Of a stretch of DNA of 64,000 bases, positions 52,461 to 60,640 are shown one piece after another; position 1 is the first letter of the stretch, and the number at the start of each line of letters is the position of its first letter. The DNA lies in assembly GCA_900143635.1 (NCBI GenBank), contig FREY01000002.1, forward strand, positions 318,429 to 382,428. Reading direction: 5' to 3'. This DNA is from Rhodobacteraceae bacterium Alg231-04. GTDB lineage: Bacteria > Pseudomonadota > Alphaproteobacteria > Rhodobacterales > Rhodobacteraceae. The position numbers were made by a program, and so were the translations under genes. A model generated the notes under the pieces. That model worked only from the letters and a program-made list of their open reading frames with translations, was not told the origin of the DNA and ran no database searches.

Positions 52461-53260
52461 TGTCTGTTCTGGTCGTCATCCCCGCCCGCTATGCCTCGAC
52501 CCGCTATCCCGGCAAGCCGCTTGTCGCGCTGAAAGGCGCCAGCGGCACCGCACGCACATTGATCGAACGGTCATGGCGTGCCGCCTGCGAAGTCAAAGGC
52601 GTCGACCGGGTGGTGGTGGCAACCGATGATGACCGTATCCGCGAGGCGGCCGAGGCCTTTGGTGCCGAGGTGGTGATGACCTCGGAGAGCTGCTTCAACG
52701 GCACCGAACGCTGCGCCGAGGCCTTTGATGCGCTGGGCGGTGGCTATGACATCGTGGTGAACCTGCAGGGCGACGCGCCGCTGACACCGCATTGGTTTGT
52801 CGAGGATCTGGTCAAAGGTCTGCAGGGCGACCCGATGGCCGAAGTGGCCACCCCGGTGCTGCGCTGCGACGGGCGGGCGCTGAACGGATTTCTGGAAGAC
52901 CGCAAGGCAGGCCGCGTTGGCGGCACCACGGCGGTGTTCACCAAGGACCGCCATGCGCTCTATTTTTCCAAGGAAGTGGTGCCCTTCACCTCCGAGGTCT
53001 ATGCGGACACCGACGCAACGCCGGTGTTCCATCATGTTGGGGTCTACGCCTACCGACCCGCCGCGCTGGGCGCCTATCCGCGCTGGTCAGCCGGCGATCT
53101 GGAGAGCCTGGAAGGGCTGGAGCAGCTGCGCTTCATGGAGAACGGACACAGGGTTCTTTGCGTCGAAGTGGAGGCCAAGGGCCGGCAGTTCTGGGAGTTG
53201 AACAACCCGGAAGATGTGGAGCGCATAGAGCAGATGATGATAGAGATGGAACTTGAATAA
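52460..53260 (+). CDS. kdsB: 3-deoxy-manno-octulosonate cytidylyltransferase
   Basis: KdsB activates Kdo as CMP-Kdo for lipid A core or capsule linkers. The 266-residue protein has VVIPARYASTRYPGKPL at its start, the STTDDDR-type VVATDDDRI and GTERCAEAFD signatures, then NLQGDAPL and the late NNPEDVERIEQMM. The normal length argues for a working enzyme. Overlaps cysQ by one base, giving a cysQ-kdsB unit. A second kdsB may exist elsewhere for lipopolysaccharide; that cannot be checked here. A hairpin CGCCTG/CAGGCG (53284-53299) follows. Confidence 0.95.
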   Translation: MSVLVVIPARYASTRYPGKPLVALKGASGTARTLIERSWRAACEVKGVDRVVVATDDDRIREAAEAFGAEVVMTSESCFNGTERCAEAFDALGGGYDIVVNLQGDAPLTPHWFVEDLVKGLQGDPMAEVATPVLRCDGRALNGFLEDRKAGRVGGTTAVFTKDRHALYFSKEVVPFTSEVYADTDATPVFHHVGVYAYRPAALGAYPRWSAGDLESLEGLEQLRFMENGHRVLCVEVEAKGRQFWELNNPEDVERIEQMMIEMELE

Positions 53261-53395
53261 ATTCCGGAATCCAGTCTATAGATCGCCTGTTTTCAGGCGC
53301 TTCAGGGCAGATGTCAGTTTCGGCAGCTTTGTTGCGGAAATTTATTTTTTTCAAACTGCGCGGATTACGCGCGGGTCTAAGGCATGAGGCATGTG

Positions 53396-54289
53396 ATGGG
53401 TAAGAAAGTTACCAAGGCGATTTTTCCGGTGGCGGGTATGGGGACCCGTTTTCTGCCTGCGACCAAGTCGGTTCCCAAAGAAATCATGACGTTGGTGGAC
53501 CGCCCGCTGGTCCAATATGCGATCGACGAGGCCCGCGAGGCGGGTATCAAGGAATTCATCTTTGTCACCTCGCGCGGCAAGGGCGCGCTGGAGGATTACT
53601 TCGACAACAGCCCGATCCTGGAACAGGAACTGCGCAAAAAGGGCAAGGATGAGCTGCTGGAAACGCTGAAGGCAACGAATATGGAAAGCGGTGCCATCGC
53701 CTATATTCGCCAGCACAAGGCGCTGGGTCTTGGCCACGCGGTCTGGTGTGCCAAGCGGCTGATCGGCAATGAACCCTTCGCCGTCATCCTGCCGGACGAT
53801 GTCATCGCGGCAGAAACCTCCTGTCTGAAACAGATGGTCGAGGCCTATGAGGAAACTGGCGGAAATATGGTTGCAGCCATGGAAGTGCCGCCGGAAAAAG
53901 CCAGCGCCTATGGGGTGCTGGACCCCAAGAACGACATGGGCTCGGTGATCGAAGCCAAGGGAATGGTGGAAAAACCGGCCCCCGAAGACGCGCCGTCAAA
54001 TCTGGCGGTGATCGGCCGCTATATTCTGGCACCTTCGGTGATGCGCAACCTCAACCAGAAAAGGCAGGGTGCAGGTGGGGAAATCCAGCTGACCGATGCG
54101 ATTGCAGAAGACATCGATCAGGGTGTTCCGGTGTTTGGCTTCCGCTTCAAAGGCAAGCGATATGACTGCGGCTCCAAGGCCGGTTTCCTGCAGGCCACGG
54201 TTGCCTTTGCGCTGGAACGTCCGGACCTACGCGATGAGCTGATGCAGTATCTGCAGGATGTGACCAGCTCCAGCAATGCAGCGCAGTAA
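53396..54289 (+). CDS. galU: UTP-glucose-1-phosphate uridylyltransferase
   Basis: GalU makes UDP-glucose, a precursor for surface polysaccharides. The 297-residue protein starts MGKKVTKAIFPVAGMGTRFLPATK, with LPDDVIA and the sugar-binding VEKPAPEDAPSN block and SKAGFLQATVAFAL. ATG 53396 is chosen, with GAGG six bases upstream; a nearby ATG at 53384 is possible. galE follows at 29 bases, forming galU-galE. Confidence 0.96.
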   Translation: MGKKVTKAIFPVAGMGTRFLPATKSVPKEIMTLVDRPLVQYAIDEAREAGIKEFIFVTSRGKGALEDYFDNSPILEQELRKKGKDELLETLKATNMESGAIAYIRQHKALGLGHAVWCAKRLIGNEPFAVILPDDVIAAETSCLKQMVEAYEETGGNMVAAMEVPPEKASAYGVLDPKNDMGSVIEAKGMVEKPAPEDAPSNLAVIGRYILAPSVMRNLNQKRQGAGGEIQLTDAIAEDIDQGVPVFGFRFKGKRYDCGSKAGFLQATVAFALERPDLRDELMQYLQDVTSSSNAAQ

Positions 54290-54318
54290 CTGGCGGTTTA
54301 GCAAAGGGGTTCTCAGCC

Positions 54319-55302
54319 ATGACCAATGTCCTAGTTACCGGTGGTGCGGGCTATATCGGCTCACATGCCTGCAAGGCGCTGAAAGCGGCTGGTTATACGC
54401 CCGTCACCTTTGACAACCTTGTAACTGGCTGGAAAGACGCAGTGAAATTCGGCCCCTTTGAGGAGGGTGATCTGAATGACCGGGCGAGGCTGGATGCGGT
54501 TTTTGCGCAGTATCAACCGGTTGCGGTGATGCATTTCGCCGCGCTTAGCCAGGTTGGCGAAGCGATGAGCGAGCCGGGCCGCTACTGGGCGAATAACACT
54601 GGCGGGTCGCTGAACCTGATTGAAGCGGCCGTGGCTGCGGGCTGTTTGAACTTCGTCTTCTCCTCGACCTGCGCCACCTATGGTGAGCATGACAATGTGG
54701 TGCTGGACGAGGACACGCCGCAGCTGCCGCTGAACGCCTATGGTGCATCCAAGCGCGCGGTTGAGGAAATTCTCAAGGACTTTGGCGCCGCACATGGGCT
54801 GAACGCGGTGATCTTTCGTTACTTCAATGTGGCGGGCTCTGATCCAGCGGCAGAGGTGGGTGAATTCCACCGGCCCGAAACCCATCTGGTGCCGCTGGTT
54901 CTGGATGCGATTGCCGGCAAACGTGCCGCGCTGACAGTGTTTGGCACCGATTACGACACGCCCGATGGCACCTGCATTCGCGATTATGTGCATGTCTGTG
55001 ATCTGGTTGATGCCCATGTTCTGGGCCTGAAACATCTGGAAGAGGGCAAGGGCAGCCGTATCTTCAATCTTGGCACCGGCACCGGGTTTTCGGTGCGCGA
55101 AGTCATGGATAAGGCCGCAGAGGTCACTGGCACCCCGGTGCCGCAGAACACAGGCCCCCGCCGGGCTGGCGATTGCACCAAACTGGTCTCGGGTTCGACC
55201 CGTGCGGCGGCAGAACTGGGTTGGGAGCCGCAGCGCTCGACCATGGATCTGATGATCGCGGACGCATGGAAGTGGCACCAGACAGGCCACTACGAGGCCT
55301 GA
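54319..55302 (+). CDS. galE: UDP-glucose 4-epimerase
   Basis: GalE interconverts UDP-glucose and UDP-galactose. The NAD-binding GGAGYIGSHACKAL is at the start, the catalytic Tyr and Lys are in AYGASK (YxxxK), and the Ser/Thr is in FSSTCATYGE. The 327-residue length is normal. The stop overlaps the start of the next glycosyltransferase gene, so precursor supply and glycan assembly are translationally linked. Confidence 0.96.
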   Translation: MTNVLVTGGAGYIGSHACKALKAAGYTPVTFDNLVTGWKDAVKFGPFEEGDLNDRARLDAVFAQYQPVAVMHFAALSQVGEAMSEPGRYWANNTGGSLNLIEAAVAAGCLNFVFSSTCATYGEHDNVVLDEDTPQLPLNAYGASKRAVEEILKDFGAAHGLNAVIFRYFNVAGSDPAAEVGEFHRPETHLVPLVLDAIAGKRAALTVFGTDYDTPDGTCIRDYVHVCDLVDAHVLGLKHLEEGKGSRIFNLGTGTGFSVREVMDKAAEVTGTPVPQNTGPRRAGDCTKLVSGSTRAAAELGWEPQRSTMDLMIADAWKWHQTGHYEA

Positions 55303-56369
55303 TGATGACGGTCGGCCCCGCGCAGAGTGATGCGCTGCCGGCCATCTCCTGGCCAAAATCCTACCGGCTGCGGCTCAAGCGGCGGCGATTGCTATTGCGG
55401 GCCCTGCGGGCGCGCCATGGTCTTGACCCCATCCAGAACCGAACCGGCGCGATCCGCTCCGGCGCGGTTCTCGCGTTTACCGTTTTGCGAAACGAGGCGC
55501 TGCGGCTGCCGTATTTTCTGGAGTATTACCGGGCGCTGGGTGTCGACCATTTTCTGATGGTCGACAACGGCAGCGACGATGGCAGTGATGCGCTGCTGGC
55601 CGCCCAGCCGGATGTTTCCCTGTGGCGCACCGATGCGTCTTACCGTTCGTCACGGTTTGGCATGGATTGGCTGGGCTGGTTGTTGATGCGTTATGGCCAT
55701 GGTCACTGGTGCCTGACGGTGGATACGGATGAGCTGTTGATCTATTCCGGCAGCCCGGCGCATGGGCTGCGCGATCTGACCGGCTGGCTGGACGCCCATG
55801 GTCGCACCGGGTTTGGTGCGCTGATGCTGGAACCCTATCCCCAAGGTCCGTTGGGCAGCCATAGCAGCCAGCCGGGGCAAGACCCGGCCGAGGTGCTGTG
55901 CTGGTTTGATGGTGGTCCCTACCGCAGCAAACGACAGGCGCCGCGCGGCAATCTCTGGACCCAGGGCGGCGTGCGCGAGCGTGTGTTCTTTGCCGACAAT
56001 CCGCGCCAGTCGCCAACGCTGAACAAGATCCCGCTGATCCGCTGGAACCGGCGCTGGGCCTATACCAATTCAACCCATGCGCTGCTGCCGCGTCATTTGA
56101 ACCTGATCTATGATGGCCCGGGCGGGGAAACCCCTTCGGGCGTGCTGCTGCACACCAAATTCCTGCCTGACATTGTTTCCAGATCAGCAACCGAGAAGCA
56201 GCGCCGCCAGCACTTTCACACGCCCGACGCATTTGGTGGCTACTACGATCAGCTGGAAGCGGGACCGGACCTGTGGAACGCCACATCGCTGCGTTATGGC
56301 GGCGGGCGCCAGCTCCAGGAGCTGGGCCTGATGTCTCGCATCGACTGGTCCGCGAAAGGCACGACCTGA
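55302..56369 (+). CDS. Glycosyltransferase, family 2/92-like (first paralogue)
   Basis: A 355-residue cytosolic glycosyltransferase-like protein. The core resembles PF13704-type enzymes: FTVLRNEALRLPYFLEYYRALGVDHFLMVDNGSDDG and the metal-binding DTDE in LTVDTDELLIY, then ALMLEPYPQGPLG and NLWTQGGVRERVFF. It begins at ATG 55302, overlapping galE's stop, with an immediate second ATG at 55305. A close paralogue follows at 56.5 kb. Donor and acceptor unknown; with galU-galE upstream, UDP-sugars are likely donors. Confidence 0.88.
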   Translation: MMTVGPAQSDALPAISWPKSYRLRLKRRRLLLRALRARHGLDPIQNRTGAIRSGAVLAFTVLRNEALRLPYFLEYYRALGVDHFLMVDNGSDDGSDALLAAQPDVSLWRTDASYRSSRFGMDWLGWLLMRYGHGHWCLTVDTDELLIYSGSPAHGLRDLTGWLDAHGRTGFGALMLEPYPQGPLGSHSSQPGQDPAEVLCWFDGGPYRSKRQAPRGNLWTQGGVRERVFFADNPRQSPTLNKIPLIRWNRRWAYTNSTHALLPRHLNLIYDGPGGETPSGVLLHTKFLPDIVSRSATEKQRRQHFHTPDAFGGYYDQLEAGPDLWNATSLRYGGGRQLQELGLMSRIDWSAKGTT

Positions 56370-56408
56370 CCGCAAGGATTTCTAAAGCGATTGATCCTAG
56401 AATCCACT

Positions 56409-56437
56409 TTGTGACATATTGCAGAAAGGCCTTATGC
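56409..56437 (+). promoter_or_regulatory. Weak promoter candidate ahead of second glycosyltransferase
   Basis: TTGTGA (56409-56414) and TTATGC (56432-56437), 17 bases apart, in the only untranslated gap of the block. Such a site would allow the distal genes to be transcribed separately. Pattern match only. Confidence 0.3.
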
Positions 56438-56497
56438 GGCAGGGAAGAAACGCTTCCATGCAGAGCAGCGCGCCCTCTGATGCGGGGATATTAGACA

Positions 56498-57508
56498 GTG
56501 GGTCTTTGGGATTCTTACCGGATGCGGTTGCGGCGCAAGCGCCATATTTTGCGTGCGCAGCGCAAATCCGGTGAGCTCCGTTCCGTTCAGAACAACACCC
56601 GCCGGATCCGCGAGGGTGATGTTTTGCTGGTCTCCACCTTCCGCAATGAACGCATTCGCCTGCCCTTTTTCCTGGAATACTACCGTCGGCTGGGGGTCGA
56701 TCATTTCTTGTTTGTGGACAATGCCTCTACCGATGGCACCCTCAATTACCTCGAAGGCATGGAGGATGTGTCGGTCTGGTACACCGAGGCCAGCTATAAG
56801 AAGGCTGGTTTTGGCATCGACTGGATGAACGGGCTGAAGCGTAAATATGCGCATGGCCATTGGGTTCTGGTGGCCGACCCGGATGAGTTTTTCATCTACC
56901 CGTTCTGCGACACCCGCCCGATCACCGCGCTGACCGACTGGCTGGACAATTCCGGCATTCGCAGTTTTTCGGCGATGCTGGTCGATGTCTATCCCAAGGG
57001 CCGTCTGGATGCGCAGCCCTACCGTGAGGGACAGAACCCGCTGGACATCGCGTGCTGGTTCGACAGCGGCAACTATTCGGTCAAACGCAATCCGGAATAT
57101 GGCAACCTGTGGATACAGGGCGGACCGCGCCGACGCGAATTCTTTGCCGACAATCCCAAAAAAGCCCCGGCGCTGAACAAGACGCCATTGGTCAAATGGG
57201 ACCGGCGCTATGCCTATGTCAGCTCGACCCACACCCTGCTGCCGCGCGGCTTGAACCGCGTTTACGAGGTGGATGGCGGTGAAAAAGCCAGCGGCGCGCT
57301 GCTGCACGCCAAATTCCTCGACACGTTTCAGGGCAAGGCCGAGGAAGAGCTGGAGCGGCGCGAACACTATGGCGGTTCGGTCGAATATGAGGCCTATGCC
57401 GAACAGATGCGCAACCAGCCGGATCTGTGGTGCAAGTGGAGCGAGAAATACATCAACTGGCGCCAGCTGGAGATTCTGGGTCTGATGTCCAAGGGGAACT
57501 GGGCATGA
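56498..57508 (+). CDS. Glycosyltransferase, family 2/92-like (second paralogue)
   Basis: A 336-residue protein sharing the architecture of the previous gene: STFRNERIRLPFFLEYYRRLGVDHFLFVDNASTDG, VADPDEFFIYPF with the metal Asp-Pro-Asp, GNLWIQGGPRRREFF and a final LEILGLMSKGNW. Both paralogues end in almost the same motif (LQELGLMSRIDW in the first). Start GTG 56498 lacks a strong ribosome site, and an initial MGLWDSY fits. It overlaps the next gene's start by 4 bases (ATGA, 57505-57508). Confidence 0.88.
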   Translation: MGLWDSYRMRLRRKRHILRAQRKSGELRSVQNNTRRIREGDVLLVSTFRNERIRLPFFLEYYRRLGVDHFLFVDNASTDGTLNYLEGMEDVSVWYTEASYKKAGFGIDWMNGLKRKYAHGHWVLVADPDEFFIYPFCDTRPITALTDWLDNSGIRSFSAMLVDVYPKGRLDAQPYREGQNPLDIACWFDSGNYSVKRNPEYGNLWIQGGPRRREFFADNPKKAPALNKTPLVKWDRRYAYVSSTHTLLPRGLNRVYEVDGGEKASGALLHAKFLDTFQGKAEEELERREHYGGSVEYEAYAEQMRNQPDLWCKWSEKYINWRQLEILGLMSKGNWA

Positions 57509-59205
57509 ACACGGTTGGCATCGTCATGCTGGTTCACACCGCCCTTGGCCGCGCCGAGCAAGTGGCGCGCCACTGGACGGCGGGCGGCTGCCCGGTGGTG
57601 ATCCATGTGGACAAGAACGTGCCGCGCAAGACCTATACGCAGTTTGCCCGATCGCTGGCCGATGATCCGCTGGTGCGGTTCAGCAACCGCCACCGCTGTG
57701 ACTGGGGCATGTGGGGCATTGTTGCGGCGTCGCAGTCCGCCTCCGAACTGATGCTGGCCGAGTTTGAAGAGGTGCGCCACGTCTATCTAGCCTCGGGCTC
57801 CTGCCTGCCGCTCAGACCGGTGCAGGAACTGGTGGATTATCTGGCAGCGCGCCCGCGCACCGATTTCATCGAAAGCGCCACCACCGCGGATGTGCGCTGG
57901 ACCGTTGGCGGGCTGAGCACCGAACGTTTTACCCTGCGCTTTCCCTTTTCCTGGAAAAAGCGCCGCCACCTGTTTGATGGCTATGTGAACCTGCAGCGAC
58001 GCTTGCGGATGCGGCGCCGGGTGCCGGCCGGGTTGGTGCCGCATATGGGCAGCCAGTGGTGGTGCCTGACGCGCCAAACCCTGTCTGCCATTTTGCAAGA
58101 CCCGGAACGGCAGCGTTACGAGCGGTACTTCCGCCGGGTCTGGATACCGGATGAAAGCTATTTTCAGACTTTGGCGCGGCAGTATTCCTCAAATATCGAA
58201 AGCCGCTCTCTGACGCTCAGCAAGTTCGACTATCAGGGCAAGCCGCATATTTTCTATGACGACCACCTGCAGCTGCTGCGACGGTCCGATTGTTTTGTCG
58301 CGCGCAAGATCTGGCCCAAGGCAAACAGGCTCTATCAGGCGTTTCTGACCGATGCCTCGGGCGCGATGAAACGGACCGAACCCAACCCTGGCAAGATCGA
58401 CCGGATTTTTGCCAAGGCGGTTGAGCGACGCACCCGTGGGCGGGCAGGCCTTTACATGCAAAGCCGGATGCCCAATCACGGCGCCGAAAACGGCATTACC
58501 TCCAGCGCCTATTCGATGTTTCAGGGGTTTTCCGAACTCTTTGAAAACTTCGAAGACTGGCTGGCCAGAAACACCGGGACGCGGGTTCATGGCCATGTGT
58601 TTGGCCCCGGTAGGGCCGAGTTTTCCGGCGGTGAGAAGCTGATCAATGGGGTGATGAGCGACAGTGCCGCGATCCGCGATTACGACCCCGAAAGCTTTTT
58701 CAGGGGGTTGATCTGGAACACCCGCGGGGAACGCCAGTGTTTTCAGTTTGGGCCCGGTGACAATCAAAAGGTCAACTGGCTGATCGCCCGTGATCCCAAT
58801 GCGCAGGTCTCGGTCATTTCCGGGGCCTGGGCCGTGCCGCTGTTCAAATCCAACCGCAACTTTGCCGATCTGCGCAAAGAGGCGGCGCGGCTGCAGCAGG
58901 TGGAGAGCAACCATCTGGATATCCTGCGGTCACAATGGACCAAGGCGCGGGTGCGGATCTGGACCATGGCCGAATTTATCGAGGCGCCAATGGAGCCGAT
59001 CCAGACCATCGTCGATGAGATCGGAACCCTGCGCCAAACCCATCTGGCAGAGGCGCCGGCCATGGTGGATCTGGACGGGTTCGGCCAATTCCTGCAGAAC
59101 CTGAAAAATCAGGGCATGCACCCCTATCTGATGGGAGATTTCCCGGTAGAACAAGGGCCGGTGAACATGCCAAAACAGCCCCGTAAACCCTATTTGGTCC
59201 GGTAA
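57505..59205 (+). CDS. GT14-like beta-1,6-N-acetylglucosaminyltransferase with C-terminal DUF5927
   Basis: A 566-residue protein. The N-terminal half is like the core-2/I-branching GT14 family: HVDKNVPRKTY, YLASGSCLPLRPVQEL and GSQWWCLTRQ. The C-terminal part, from about residue 300, matches what I recall as DUF5927 in roseobacter proteins, with YMQSRMPNHGAENGITSS, VHGHVFGPGRAEFSGG and RQCFQFGPGDNQKVNW. The C-terminal function is unknown. ATG 57505 starts within the preceding gene's stop. It lies directly upstream of the sulfotransferase (6-base gap). Confidence 0.85.
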   Translation: MNTVGIVMLVHTALGRAEQVARHWTAGGCPVVIHVDKNVPRKTYTQFARSLADDPLVRFSNRHRCDWGMWGIVAASQSASELMLAEFEEVRHVYLASGSCLPLRPVQELVDYLAARPRTDFIESATTADVRWTVGGLSTERFTLRFPFSWKKRRHLFDGYVNLQRRLRMRRRVPAGLVPHMGSQWWCLTRQTLSAILQDPERQRYERYFRRVWIPDESYFQTLARQYSSNIESRSLTLSKFDYQGKPHIFYDDHLQLLRRSDCFVARKIWPKANRLYQAFLTDASGAMKRTEPNPGKIDRIFAKAVERRTRGRAGLYMQSRMPNHGAENGITSSAYSMFQGFSELFENFEDWLARNTGTRVHGHVFGPGRAEFSGGEKLINGVMSDSAAIRDYDPESFFRGLIWNTRGERQCFQFGPGDNQKVNWLIARDPNAQVSVISGAWAVPLFKSNRNFADLRKEAARLQQVESNHLDILRSQWTKARVRIWTMAEFIEAPMEPIQTIVDEIGTLRQTHLAEAPAMVDLDGFGQFLQNLKNQGMHPYLMGDFPVEQGPVNMPKQPRKPYLVR

Positions 59206-59211
59206 TATTTG

Positions 59212-60639
59212 ATGTCCAAACCCTTTGACTATTTTGTCGTTTTCGCAGAAATGCGCACCGGCTCCAATTTTCTGGAAACCAATCTGAATGCATTTGAGGG
59301 CATCTCCTGCCACGGCGAGGCCTTCAATCCGCATTTCATCGGCTATCCGAACCGAACCGAGGTGCTGGGCGTCAGCCGCGAAAAGCGCGATGCTGATCCG
59401 CGCAACCTGCTTGCCGCGGTGCGCGATGAACCGGGGCAGATGTCGGGATTCCGCTATTTCCACGATCATGATCCGCGGGTGCAGGACGTGATGCTGGATG
59501 ATCCGCGTTGCGCCAAGATCATCCTCACCCGCAATCCGCTGGACAGCTATGTCTCATGGAAAATCGCCCAGGCCACCGGCCAGTGGAAACTGACGAATGT
59601 AAAGCGGCGCCGGGATGCCAAGGTCCATTTTGACCGGGCCGAATTTGCCACCCATGTCGAGGCCTTGCAGGACTTTCAAGTGTTGCTGATGAACCGGCTG
59701 CAGAAGAGCGGCCAGACTGCCTTCTACATCGCTTATGAAGATCTGCAGGACGTCGAGATCATGAACGGGCTGGCCGCCTGGCTGGGGGTGCCGTCGCGGC
59801 TGGAAGAACTGGATCAAAGCCTCAAGCGTCAAAACCCGGAACCGGTGACGGCCAAGGTCGACAATGTCTCTGAGATGACGCAGGCGCTGGCGGGGCTGGA
59901 CCGGTTCAACCTGTCGCGCACGCCGAATTTCGAACCCCGGCGCGGGCCCTCTGTGCCCGCCTATACCGCCGGTGTGGTGACGCCGCTTCTCTATATGCCG
60001 ATCAAGGGCGGGCCAAATGCCGAGGTTACCGCCTGGCTGGCGGCGCTGGATCATGTGGCACCGGATGGGCTGATCAGCGCGATGAACCAAAAGCAGCTGA
60101 AGAAATGGAAACGCGCCAACCCCGGTCATCGCAGCTTTACGGTGCTGCGCCATCCGGCGGCGCGCATTCATTCGGTGTTTTGCGATCGGATCCTGTCCAC
60201 CGGGCCGGGCAGTTTCAGCCAGATCCGCAATACTCTGCGGCGTCAGTTCAAATTGCCCATTCCCAAGGACGGCCCCGGAGCAGGCTACAGCCGCGACCGG
60301 CACCGGGCCGCGTTTGAGGCGTTTTTGTCCTTTCTGAAAGCCAATCTCGCTGGGCAGACACCGGTGCGTGTTGATGCCGCCTGGGCCAGTCAGGCGCAGA
60401 TACTGGCCGGGTTCGGAGACATTGCTCCGCCGGATCTGATCCTGCGCGAAGATGAGATTGCCGCCGAACTGCCAAGGCTGGCGCAGCGTGTCGGGCGTAT
60501 GGAACCCGGCACGGTGGGTCAGGCTGCGCCAGATCTGACCTTTACCCTGGACGAGATTTACGACGCCGATCTGGAGCAGATGATCGCGGCGATTTACCAG
60601 CGCGATTACCTGTTGTTTGGCTTTGGTCCCTGGCGCTGA
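59212..60639 (+). CDS. Protein with two sulfotransferase modules
   Basis: A 475-residue protein. The first half is Stf0-like: PAPS 5'-phosphosulfate loop RTGSNFL (about residues 15-21), then the 3'-phosphate-binding ILTRNPLDSYVSWK (about 104-117). The second half has PIKGGPNAEV (about 263-272) resembling a degenerate 5' loop and FTVLRHPAARIHSVF (about 309-323) matching a 3'-phosphate motif. So two sulfotransferase-like domains are fused, the second perhaps inactive or with a different acceptor. Similar proteins in roseobacters are often labelled NodH-like. ATG 59212 gives MSKPFDYFVVF; a TTG one codon earlier is less likely. Confidence 0.86.
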   Translation: MSKPFDYFVVFAEMRTGSNFLETNLNAFEGISCHGEAFNPHFIGYPNRTEVLGVSREKRDADPRNLLAAVRDEPGQMSGFRYFHDHDPRVQDVMLDDPRCAKIILTRNPLDSYVSWKIAQATGQWKLTNVKRRRDAKVHFDRAEFATHVEALQDFQVLLMNRLQKSGQTAFYIAYEDLQDVEIMNGLAAWLGVPSRLEELDQSLKRQNPEPVTAKVDNVSEMTQALAGLDRFNLSRTPNFEPRRGPSVPAYTAGVVTPLLYMPIKGGPNAEVTAWLAALDHVAPDGLISAMNQKQLKKWKRANPGHRSFTVLRHPAARIHSVFCDRILSTGPGSFSQIRNTLRRQFKLPIPKDGPGAGYSRDRHRAAFEAFLSFLKANLAGQTPVRVDAAWASQAQILAGFGDIAPPDLILREDEIAAELPRLAQRVGRMEPGTVGQAAPDLTFTLDEIYDADLEQMIAAIYQRDYLLFGFGPWR

Positions 60640-60640
60640 T

